64,000 nt of DNA. It comes from Prosthecobacter debontii (GTDB lineage: Bacteria; Verrucomicrobiota; Verrucomicrobiia; Verrucomicrobiales; Verrucomicrobiaceae). Positions 17,689-25,401 of this stretch are shown one piece after another. The DNA lies in contig NZ_FUYE01000012.1 in NCBI RefSeq assembly GCF_900167535.1, positions 117,356 to 181,355 on the forward strand, read 5' to 3'. Positions within the stretch are counted from its first letter, which is position 1. Each line of letters starts with the position of its first letter. The notes beneath the pieces were generated by a model. It was given only the letters and a program-made list of their open reading frames with translations. It did no database searches and was not told the DNA's origin. Both the position numbers and the translations under genes were made by a program.

Positions 17689-18957
17689 ATGTTCCGTTTC
17701 ACACTCATTTTTGCTGCTGTTTTCAGCCTCTCCCTAACTCAGGCGTCAGCTCTCAATATCACCTTGAGAGACATTGCCAACCGTGTTCGCAATAACCATC
17801 CTGCTCTTAAGGCAGCCCGTCTTACCATAGACGAGGCCCGGGGCCGTCGCCTTGGAGCAGGACGGCTGTCAAACCCTACTTTTGGTTATGAATTCCAGAA
17901 CCAAAGTAACGTTAGTCCCCAGTCTAATGTCTTCTCAATTGATCAAGCCTTCCCGATCACTCGGCGTTTGAGCTTGGAGAAAAAGCTCACCACTCAACTT
18001 ATTGGTGCTGCCGAATTGGAGATCAGAGATGCAGAACGAAAGCTGATCGCCGAAGCTCAGCAGCAGGTCGTGCAGCTGCTGACTTTAGCCCAGCAACGGG
18101 AACTGAGACAGCGGCAGACCGACCTTGCCTCAAATCTGGCACAATTCGCCGAAGGCAGGGCCAAGGCAGGAGAGGTGTCCCCTCTGGATGCCAAGCAGGT
18201 GGATCTGGACGCCCAGCGTCTGCGGGTGGAAGCTAGGCTACTCGAAGCGCAAAGCGTGAGCCTGCTAGGCCAGCTCAAGCCCATGCTGGGACTTCGGGCC
18301 GAGGATTCACTGACAGTGTCTGGCAATCTCCCAGACATGTCAGTTCCTGGTGCTTCATCTTGGGCACAGCGGCCTGACTACCAATTGGCTCAGACAAAAA
18401 TCCAGGCAGCCAGAACGGACCAAGACCTAGCCAGGGCCAAGCGCTTTGAAGACATTAGTGCTGGAATTTTCGCGGGCCGGGAGATGCAGGATGTCACTCC
18501 TAGTCAGCGCGAACGCACAGGCTTCATCGGCTTCCGCATCTCCATACCACTTCCTCTATGGAATAGGAATCAGGGTGAAATTGCTGAAAAAGCGGCGTCC
18601 GCTGAGCGCGCACGTCTGGAGAGTGAAGCGCTGGCTGTTCAGATCAACGGAGAGGCAGGAACCGCTCGGCGGGAAATGGAAACAAACGCCTCCATCGTTC
18701 GCGAGACTCGTGAGAAGTTGCTGCCGTTGGCCAACGAACAAATGGAAGCCATGCAGAAAGCTTACGAATCTGGGCAGGCGGATCTTCTGGCCGTTCTGCG
18801 AGCCCGCGATCAGCGGCTGCAACTTGAAGCTGCTGTTCTGGACGCAGCCCGAGACTTCCATCTGGCACGCATCCGTTATGAAGCGGCCACAGGCAAGTAC
18901 GCGCCTGCGCCTGTCTCAGTCCCCACCGTAACTCGGTCCGCCAAATCCCCGCAGTAA
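17689..18957 (+). CDS. TolC-family outer membrane channel of RND metal efflux (CzcC/CusC-like)
   Basis: 422 residues from the ATG at 17689; the frame is open to 17638, but only this start gives an N-terminal signal peptide (MFRFTLIFAAVFSLSLTQAS). Two OEP repeats are visible: LRDIANRVRNNHPALKAARL at the N-terminus with DQAFPITRRL, and the second repeat with SIPLPLWNRNQGEIAEKAAS and AYESGQADLLAVLRARDQRL. The long helices form the trimeric periplasmic tunnel. First of three consecutive genes for a tripartite cation exporter; the MFP gene follows after 15 bp. Confidence 0.93.
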   Translation: MFRFTLIFAAVFSLSLTQASALNITLRDIANRVRNNHPALKAARLTIDEARGRRLGAGRLSNPTFGYEFQNQSNVSPQSNVFSIDQAFPITRRLSLEKKLTTQLIGAAELEIRDAERKLIAEAQQQVVQLLTLAQQRELRQRQTDLASNLAQFAEGRAKAGEVSPLDAKQVDLDAQRLRVEARLLEAQSVSLLGQLKPMLGLRAEDSLTVSGNLPDMSVPGASSWAQRPDYQLAQTKIQAARTDQDLARAKRFEDISAGIFAGREMQDVTPSQRERTGFIGFRISIPLPLWNRNQGEIAEKAASAERARLESEALAVQINGEAGTARREMETNASIVRETREKLLPLANEQMEAMQKAYESGQADLLAVLRARDQRLQLEAAVLDAARDFHLARIRYEAATGKYAPAPVSVPTVTRSAKSPQ

Positions 18958-18972
18958 ACTTCAACGCTTGTC

Positions 18973-20148
18973 ATGAATCGTCATTTAGTTCCCTTGTTTA
19001 TATCCACTTTAACCTTTGCCAGCCTGAGTAACGCTGCGGAGGATAACAAAAGATCATCCAGTACCATTGTGCTGGATGAAAATGGAGTGAAGAACCTTCG
19101 GATTGAAACCACCGAGGTTGAAGAAACTGATTTCGAATCCACCATCTTTTCCCTGGGTCGGATTCAAGCCATTCCCAACAATGTCGGTGCGGTAAGCAGC
19201 CGAATCTCTGGACGTATCGTCGAGCTGAAAGTGGCTCCTGGCGATGTGGTGCAAAAGGGTGATGTGGTGGTCAGCGTGGAAAGCCGTCAACCAGGAGATC
19301 CTCCACCAGTCATACCTCTGACCGCACCACTGAGCGGTCTTGTAACGCGGGTGGAGCTACGCCTTGGAGATCCGATTGAACCTGACCGACCTGTGCTGGA
19401 AATCACCGACCTCAGTGAAGTCTATGCGGTCGCTCGGGTTCCCGAACATCAGGCCGGATTAATGAAACCTGGAACCATTGCCCACATCAAAGTAGCCGCA
19501 TTGCCTGATGAAAAGTTTGATGGAGAGTTGCTGCGTTTCGGCACCAGCGCTGACAAGCAAAGCGGAACTCTGGACGCCATCTTTCGCCTTCCTAATACAG
19601 GCGGTAAACTGCGTGCGGATATGCGGGCTCAGTTCAGCATCGTGATGAGCAAGCGCGAAGGCATTGTTGCAGTTCCCAGAGCGGCCCTTCAGGGCGAGGG
19701 CGGCAATCGATTTGTCTATGTGAAGGACTTCGACTTGGCCAATGCCTTTGTCAAAACCCCGGTCACCGTGGGTGAAATCAATGACCGTTTTGTTGAAATT
19801 CTGACGGGGCTTCTTCCTGCGGACGAGGTAGTTACGCGTGGAGCCTACTCGCTCTCATTTGCCGGAGCCAGCTCCGTTTCCCTGAAAGAGGCGTTGGATG
19901 CTGCCCATGGACATGAGCATGCGGCAGACGGGGGTGAATTGACTCCTGAAAAAAAGGCCGAGATGGTCGCTGCTAAAAATGGAGCGGCTAGTGGATCAGT
20001 TGGAAGTGGCAAAGGTGGAAGCCCAATCTGGATGTACGTGAGCGGAGTTCTTTTTGTGCTGCTGCTGATTTCACTCCTTACCAAAAAACGCGGTCCGGTG
20101 GAAGACGAGTCCGTTCCTACAAAATCCCACGACAAGGAGGTTGCGTAA
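18973..20148 (+). CDS. RND efflux periplasmic adaptor (CzcB/CusB-like)
   Basis: 391 residues: signal peptide ending SNAAED, an N-terminal beta strand domain, and a split biotinyl-lipoyl domain (GRIVELKVAPGDVVQKGDVV and APLSGLVTRVELRLGDPIEP) with an unusually short hairpin between the halves. Beta-barrel and membrane-proximal domains follow. The C-terminus is odd for the family: a His-bearing stretch (AAHGHEHAADGG), a Gly/Ser linker and a membrane helix (WMYVSGVLFVLLLISLL, about 353-370). So the adaptor seems anchored at its C-terminus. It links the pump to the outer-membrane channel. The pump gene starts 3 bp after the stop. Confidence 0.92.
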   Translation: MNRHLVPLFISTLTFASLSNAAEDNKRSSSTIVLDENGVKNLRIETTEVEETDFESTIFSLGRIQAIPNNVGAVSSRISGRIVELKVAPGDVVQKGDVVVSVESRQPGDPPPVIPLTAPLSGLVTRVELRLGDPIEPDRPVLEITDLSEVYAVARVPEHQAGLMKPGTIAHIKVAALPDEKFDGELLRFGTSADKQSGTLDAIFRLPNTGGKLRADMRAQFSIVMSKREGIVAVPRAALQGEGGNRFVYVKDFDLANAFVKTPVTVGEINDRFVEILTGLLPADEVVTRGAYSLSFAGASSVSLKEALDAAHGHEHAADGGELTPEKKAEMVAAKNGAASGSVGSGKGGSPIWMYVSGVLFVLLLISLLTKKRGPVEDESVPTKSHDKEVA

Positions 20149-20151
20149 GCC

Positions 20152-23100
20152 ATGCTCAATAAAATGATCCAATGGGCGCTGCATAACCGCGCCTTCATCA
20201 TCGGTGCCTCGCTCATCCTGATGATTATGGGTCTGAAGACCGCCACTGAACTGCCAGTGGAAGTGCTTCCAGACCTTACCAAGCCTACAGTCATCGTCTT
20301 AACAGAGTCTCCAGGGCTCGCACCTGAAGAAGTGGAAATGCGTGTGACACAGCCGATCGAAAGCGCTCTGATGGGTGTGGCAGGTTTGACTCGCCTACGC
20401 TCTAACTCTGACGTGTCTCTTTCTCTGGTCTATGCCGAGTTCGGATGGGACACAGACATCTACAGAGCGCGTATGCTGGTGCAGGAACGACTGCAAGGGG
20501 CGCGAGGCAGTCTGCCTGAAGGCGCAGAACCTTTCATGACGCCTGTAGCGTCACTGATGGGAGAGATTCTTCTGGTCGGTGTCCGTAGTACGATCAAAGA
20601 GGGAGAGGAGGGATACATCCCACCGCGTGAAGTCAGATCCCTTGCAGACTGGACTGTCAAAAGACGATTACAGAGCGTGTCCGGCATCGCCGAGATCCTG
20701 AACATGGGCGGAGGTGTTAAACAGATCGAGATCCAACCCGATCCCTTCAAGATGCTGGCCAACGAGGTGACCTATGACGAACTAGAGAAAGCCGTCACGG
20801 AAGCAGCTAACACCACGACAGGAGGCTTCATCAACAGCGGTCCAACCGAAATCATGGTTCGCAATTTGGCCATGACGGTTGAGCTGAATGACATCGCGAA
20901 GACGATTATCAAGAAGGTGAATGACAGACCAATCGCTATTAGTGACGTCGCCAAAGTCGAATGGGGTGTAGAACCCATGCGTGGTGATGCCACCGTGAGC
21001 CAGTCTCCAGAAAAATCTCCAACTTATGGAGTGATCATGAGTGTGACCAAGGCCCCCGGCTTTGATACGCGCAAACTCACAGAAGAAATCAAGACTGCGC
21101 TGACTGAGTTGAAATCTACTTTCCCTCCAGGTGTGGAAACGACACTTCTTTTCCAGCAGAAAGACTTCATTGATAATGCCATTGGCAATCTCAACAATGC
21201 CATCATTGAGGGCGCAGTGATGGTGACTGTGGTGCTGTTCCTTTTCCTCCTGAACTTCCGTACCACCTTTATCACATTGATGGCGATGCCATTGTCCTTC
21301 GGGATTACCATGCTGGTATTCCTGTGGCTAGGAATCAGTGTGAACAGCATGACTCTTGGTGGTCTGGCTGTGGCCATCGGGATGGTCGTTGACGATGCGA
21401 TTGTCGATGTGGAGAACGTCTTCCGAAGGCTGCGTGAGAATGCGGAGACTGAGCAGCCCAAACCGCGACTTCAGGTTATCGCTCAGGCCTCTGGTGAAGT
21501 TCGAAACTCGATCCTTTATGCCACAGTCCTGATCATTCTGGTATTCATGCCATTGCTTGGTTTGAGCGGGGTGGAAGGCAAGCTGTTTGCACCTATTGCC
21601 ATTGCTACGATCATTTCCATGATCGCTTCCTTTGTCGTGTCTCTGACGGCAATTCCGGTGCTGTGCTCCCTGCTGTTGAGGCCCAAGGAAGGCCATGAAC
21701 ACAATGACGGTCTGATCACCCGTCTGATGAAGGGTCTCTTGAGAAAGACTTTGCTCCGCCTTGCTCTCAGCCAGCCTGCGCTGGTGCTGGCAGTAGCTGC
21801 TGCCTTGCTGGTGGCGTCGTTCTCCCTGTATCCCCTAATGAACAAAGACTTCCTGCCGAAGTTCCAGGAGGAAACTGCTCTGGTCGCCGCAACTGCCGCT
21901 CCTGGCACCTCTCTGGAGGAGATGAACAAGATCTCTGATGTCCTTGAGCAGCAGATTCTCAGCGTGCCCGAAGTGCGCAAGGTAGGGCGTCGTCTGGGAC
22001 GTGCAGAGAGAGGGGACCACGTCGTTCCGGTAAGCACGGCTGAGTTTGATGTGGATTTTCGTAATCCAGAAGAAGAGGCGAACGGCAATGCGGGCGAAAG
22101 TCGAACTCGCAAAGAAGTCCTGGCAGACCTCAATGCAAAAATCAAAAGCGTTCCGGGGGTGTTTGCTGTTATCAGCGGCCCTCTCTCAGACCGCATCGGT
22201 CACATGATGAGCGGCGTGGCAGCGCCAGTCGCAGTTAAAGTATTCGGACCAGACCTTGAAAAGCTGCGGGAGATCGGAGTTGAGATCCAAAAAATTTCCA
22301 AAGCCATCCCAGGCTTCGAGGACACCAAATTGGACCAGACTTCCAGTATTCCCCAGCTCCGCATTGAAGCAGACCGGGACCGTGCCAAGGCTTATGGTAT
22401 TGCCCCTGGCAGGCTTAATGAAATGCTTTCCGCACTCATTGGCGGAAAAGAGCTCGCGGAGCTGCGTGAAGGGCAACGTGCGGTGAACTTGGTGCTCCGC
22501 CTGCCTTTGGAATGGCGCGACTCTCCTGACAAGATAGCCACCCTGCCCATTGAGACGGAAGAAGGACAGCGTATACCATTGGACCAGATTGCGGACGTAA
22601 GAGAGGCTAAAGGGCCTAACGTCATCTTCAGGGAAGCCAGTCAGCGCCGCTTTGCCCTGGCCATTAAACCTACCGTGCCGGACGTAACCAACCTGGTAGA
22701 ACGCCTTCGGAAGGAAGTGACGGAGAAGGTCAAGCTACCTGAGGGATACTTCATCACCTTTGAAGGGGAGTTTCAGGCGCAGAAAGAGGCGACTCAACGA
22801 ATCGCTTTGTTCTCTGCGGTGGTGTTCCTAGCCGTGTTCTTGATGCTTTACGGCTACTTCCGTAGCGCATCGCTTGCGCTTCAGGTTTTGGTAAACATCC
22901 CGCTTGCCTTGATGGGGGGGCTTGCCTTTACCTATCTCAAGCTGAATAACATCAGCATCGCCACATTGGTTGGCTTCATTGCCGTCGGTGGCGTGGCTGC
23001 CAGAAACGGCATCATGATGATCAGCCATTATCTGCATCTCATGAGGCATGAGGGTGAAGGGTTCACACGCCAGATGATTGAGCGTGGAACCTTAGAGCGT

Positions 23101-23331
23101 CTTGTTCCCGTCCTTATGACGGCCCTCGCGGCTGGAATCGGCCTGATTCCTCTCGTTCTGGCAGCTGATGAGCCTGGCAAAGAGATCCTGCATCCGGTGG
23201 CGGTCGTCATAGTAGGCGGCCTCGTCTCTTCCACCTTTCTCGATATGGCCGTCACCCCAGCCATGTTCTGGCTCCTGGGGCGCAAGGCCGCGCGGCAGGC
23301 AATCGAACAAGATGCCGCCGCATCCCATTAA
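20152..23331 (+). CDS. RND heavy-metal efflux pump (CzcA/CusA-like)
   Basis: 1059 residues, the usual length for the inner-membrane pump. N-terminal helix 1 (NRAFIIGASLILMIMGLKTA) is followed by the porter motif PDLTKPTVIVLTESPGLAPEEVE. Proton-relay helix 4 reads GGLAVAIGMVVDDAIVDVENV (about 400-420) with adjacent acidic residues. Helix 6 and the second half (ALMGGLAFTYLKL, VGGVAARNGIMMISHYLHL) complete the duplication. Export of Co/Zn/Cd or Cu/Ag driven by proton flow is the family role; the metal cannot be told from sequence. Last gene of the tripartite set. Confidence 0.93.
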   Translation: MLNKMIQWALHNRAFIIGASLILMIMGLKTATELPVEVLPDLTKPTVIVLTESPGLAPEEVEMRVTQPIESALMGVAGLTRLRSNSDVSLSLVYAEFGWDTDIYRARMLVQERLQGARGSLPEGAEPFMTPVASLMGEILLVGVRSTIKEGEEGYIPPREVRSLADWTVKRRLQSVSGIAEILNMGGGVKQIEIQPDPFKMLANEVTYDELEKAVTEAANTTTGGFINSGPTEIMVRNLAMTVELNDIAKTIIKKVNDRPIAISDVAKVEWGVEPMRGDATVSQSPEKSPTYGVIMSVTKAPGFDTRKLTEEIKTALTELKSTFPPGVETTLLFQQKDFIDNAIGNLNNAIIEGAVMVTVVLFLFLLNFRTTFITLMAMPLSFGITMLVFLWLGISVNSMTLGGLAVAIGMVVDDAIVDVENVFRRLRENAETEQPKPRLQVIAQASGEVRNSILYATVLIILVFMPLLGLSGVEGKLFAPIAIATIISMIASFVVSLTAIPVLCSLLLRPKEGHEHNDGLITRLMKGLLRKTLLRLALSQPALVLAVAAALLVASFSLYPLMNKDFLPKFQEETALVAATAAPGTSLEEMNKISDVLEQQILSVPEVRKVGRRLGRAERGDHVVPVSTAEFDVDFRNPEEEANGNAGESRTRKEVLADLNAKIKSVPGVFAVISGPLSDRIGHMMSGVAAPVAVKVFGPDLEKLREIGVEIQKISKAIPGFEDTKLDQTSSIPQLRIEADRDRAKAYGIAPGRLNEMLSALIGGKELAELREGQRAVNLVLRLPLEWRDSPDKIATLPIETEEGQRIPLDQIADVREAKGPNVIFREASQRRFALAIKPTVPDVTNLVERLRKEVTEKVKLPEGYFITFEGEFQAQKEATQRIALFSAVVFLAVFLMLYGYFRSASLALQVLVNIPLALMGGLAFTYLKLNNISIATLVGFIAVGGVAARNGIMMISHYLHLMRHEGEGFTRQMIERGTLERLVPVLMTALAAGIGLIPLVLAADEPGKEILHPVAVVIVGGLVSSTFLDMAVTPAMFWLLGRKAARQAIEQDAAASH

Positions 23332-23339
23332 CCCAATTT

Positions 23340-23370
23340 CCGTTGTGGTTAGGCTTCGCCTTCGCAACGG
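23340..23370 (+). terminator. Hairpin after the RND pump gene
   Basis: CCGTTG (23340-23345) pairs with CAACGG (23365-23370), enclosing an inner AGGC-TTC-GCCT stem. No U-run follows, so it may be an mRNA 3'-end or partial attenuator rather than a true intrinsic terminator. Lies between the pump gene and the next small gene. Confidence 0.4.
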
Positions 23371-23409
23371 CAAAACACACTAACACAAACCAACGAACCC
23401 AAGCATACC

Positions 23410-23868
23410 ATGAAATCCAAACTCTTCACCGCCCTCTTGACTTTGGCTTTGGCCTTCTCAGTCAATGCAGCCGACAAGCACGATCACAAAAACGAGGCCA
23501 AGGCTGGTCCTAATGGCGGCAAGCTCATCACCGAAGTCGAGCCACATGTCGAATTCTTCGTCAATGCCGACAAGAAAATCGAAATCCGTTTTGTGGATGA
23601 CGACAACAAGGTGGTAGCACCAGCCGAGCAGGTCATTGCCGTCACCTTGGGCGACCGCAGCGCCCCCACCAAGCTAGCGTTCACCAAAGACGGTGACAAG
23701 CTGGTCAGTGACAAGACCATCCCCGAAGGCTCGGACATTCCAACTGTGGTTCAGATCCGAGCCAAAGAAGGAGCCAAGGCTGTCACTGAGAAATTCAACC
23801 TCAACCTTGCCCAGTGTCCTACCTGCAAAAACAAGGAGTATGCCTGCACTTGTGCCCACGGTGAATAA
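23410..23868 (+). CDS. Small exported metal-binding-like protein
   Basis: 152 residues: signal peptide (MKSKLFTALLTLALAFSVNA), then a His-rich start to the mature protein (ADKHDHKNEAKAGPNGGKL). A beta-rich body follows (HVEFFVNADKKIEIRFVDDD), then a C-terminal cysteine cluster CPTCKNKEYACTCAHGE with four Cys and a His. GPNGGKL...HVEFFV is a pattern I have seen in proteins attached to Czc/Cus operons. The His and Cys clusters at both ends could bind the exported metal in the periplasm. Function is inferred from context. Confidence 0.72.
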   Translation: MKSKLFTALLTLALAFSVNAADKHDHKNEAKAGPNGGKLITEVEPHVEFFVNADKKIEIRFVDDDNKVVAPAEQVIAVTLGDRSAPTKLAFTKDGDKLVSDKTIPEGSDIPTVVQIRAKEGAKAVTEKFNLNLAQCPTCKNKEYACTCAHGE

Positions 23869-23894
23869 GCCAGAGCTGATCTAATCCCACACCT

Positions 23895-23933
23895 GCCAGC
23901 AGCGTCGTCCATCTTTTAGACGGCGCTGTTGGC
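23895..23933 (+). terminator. Long GC-rich hairpin between two small metal genes
   Basis: GCCAGCAGCGTCGTC (23895-23909) pairs with GACGGCGCTGTTGGC (23919-23933) with two G-U-type mismatches around a 9-nt loop. No U-run follows. It lies 17 bp before the next ATG, so it may end the upstream message or control translation of the next gene. Confidence 0.5.
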
Positions 23934-23949
23934 AAGGACTCTAACTACC

Positions 23950-24291
23950 ATGAATGCCCGCATCAAAATCCTTATTGCAGCGGTATCCACCCTTTTTCTA
24001 GGACCATCTGTAGCGAATGCCAAGAGACCTTCAGGTACACCGATGAACGGAGTAGTCCAGAGTGTGGACCACTCAACTCGCCAGATCGTCTTTCTTCAGG
24101 ATGACGGTTCTCAGCACCGCTTCAGCTACCCCCGGTGGGCAACGATGACCTATCGCAACACCGAGGTTTCACCTGCTGCTATCAAGGCTGGTATGCGCCT
24201 CCGACTCAACCTTCGTCACCCGCTTTTCGGTGACGAATTCGCGACCCGCATCCTCTGCATTTCAGAAGACCGACAGCCCCAAAACCCATGA
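23950..24291 (+). CDS. Small exported protein, unknown
   Basis: 113 residues from the ATG at 23950 (a TTG start at 23929 is less likely). Signal peptide MNARIKILIAAVSTLFLGPSVANA, then a small beta domain: MNGVVQSVDHSTRQIVFLQD, HRFSYPRWATMTYRNTEV and AAIKAGMRLRLNLRHPLFGD. This could be an OB-like fold such as those of exported YobA/DUF5666-type proteins, but the match is weak. Stop overlaps the next start by 4 bp (ATGA). Part of the metal cassette by position. Confidence 0.65.
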   Translation: MNARIKILIAAVSTLFLGPSVANAKRPSGTPMNGVVQSVDHSTRQIVFLQDDGSQHRFSYPRWATMTYRNTEVSPAAIKAGMRLRLNLRHPLFGDEFATRILCISEDRQPQNP

Positions 24292-24824
24292 TTCATTTGA
24301 TTACCTGCACATCCAAACCTTTGCGTCTCATGGCCAAGATCGTCTTCCTGCTCTGTATCACAGCGGGTACAGGACTGGCGGATAACACTGTGAAGCTTCA
24401 AGTCGCAGCAAAAAGCGACCACGACGATCCCAAAGACACAACTGTCCCCACGGAAGTCCAAAAGCGCTGGCTGGAGATTTCCGCTAACGCTTTTCATCTA
24501 GAAAAGCCCTCCGCAGTTCGCCTGGAATGGACACTCTTTGGTGACAGCCTGGATGCCGATAAAGTAGTAAAGCAGGATAGCGGCGAAACGGTGTTTGATA
24601 TGAAGCAGGGTGCCGTTGTGGATACTCGGACCAAACAGGTCACCTTCACTTTTTCACGCCGTCATTCAGTGCCGGAAGGAAGTGGCAAGCGTCATCGTTA
24701 CAAAGTCGTGGAAGCGACAGGAGTGCGTTACCACGGCTGGAGTGTTCGGGCCTACATTGATGGCAAAATCGCCGGTGAAACTTACAGTTCACCTAACCTG
24801 AAAAAACATCTGAATAATCCATGA
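24288..24824 (+). CDS. Small exported protein coupled to the preceding gene, unknown
   Basis: 178 residues; the hydrophobic signal segment LMAKIVFLLCITAGTGLAD starts at residue 14, so the internal Met15 may be the true start, although the ATGA overlap with the preceding gene favours 24288. The mature part looks beta-rich (KRWLEISANAFHLEKPSAVRLEWTLFGD) and has no cysteines. No family recognised. Transcribed with the gene before it. Confidence 0.62.
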   Translation: MIHLITCTSKPLRLMAKIVFLLCITAGTGLADNTVKLQVAAKSDHDDPKDTTVPTEVQKRWLEISANAFHLEKPSAVRLEWTLFGDSLDADKVVKQDSGETVFDMKQGAVVDTRTKQVTFTFSRRHSVPEGSGKRHRYKVVEATGVRYHGWSVRAYIDGKIAGETYSSPNLKKHLNNP

Positions 24825-24893
24825 GTACTCAGCGGGCTCTCAGACAAAGCCCCTCTTCTGGAGCCCGCTTCTTCTGCACCCTCCAACAACCTC

Positions 24894-25217
24894 TCAATGA
24901 CGCTCACGACCTCCAAAATCCATGTGGAATCCAGGGGTGCTAATGTGCCCCCCCTGACCCGATCCATGTCCGCGACTATTACTACGGCGACCGTCAGAAC
25001 GGCAATGGTGACTGAGTGTGCGGTAACCATAAACTGGATGCCCATGACGATCATATCCAGTGATCGCACGCTCACGATACACAGCGGAACCGCAGAATCG
25101 GCAGGAATGAGAAACGCTGCGAGCGGCAGAGTGATGATTGTCTCGGGCCTGAGACATAGTTGGAGTCAGGACTGTAAAAGCAGTCGTGACAGCAATCAGG
25201 AAAAACAATTTTTTCAT
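24894..25217 (-). CDS. Small exported His-rich protein, unknown
   Basis: 107 residues from the ATG at 25217; an earlier Met at 25256 would put 13 residues before the signal peptide (MKKLFFLIAVTTAFTVLTPT). The mature part is basic and rich in His (NHHSAARS, SCRFCGSAV, DRHGHPVYGY, SHHCRSDGR) with a CxxC pair, suggesting metal binding. C-terminus Gly/Arg/His-rich. It is on the opposite strand within the metal cassette, so it has its own promoter. No family recognised. Confidence 0.62.
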   Translation of the reverse strand: MKKLFFLIAVTTAFTVLTPTMSQARDNHHSAARSVSHSCRFCGSAVYRERAITGYDRHGHPVYGYRTLSHHCRSDGRRSNSRGHGSGQGGHISTPGFHMDFGGRERH

Positions 25218-25401
25218 AATCAGGAATTTAAGTTTTGAAGGTCTTAGCGGCTGCAATGAACAGCACAGTCATGAGACGAAAGCCCGCTTCCGTTATTCAG
25301 AGTGACCGAACATTTTCATTCGAGTGCATGGAGCTTCGAATCGGCTTCTCACTCTTTTCCCTGAAACGATAGCAAGCATCGTTTCACATAAGCCTAACAA
25401 T

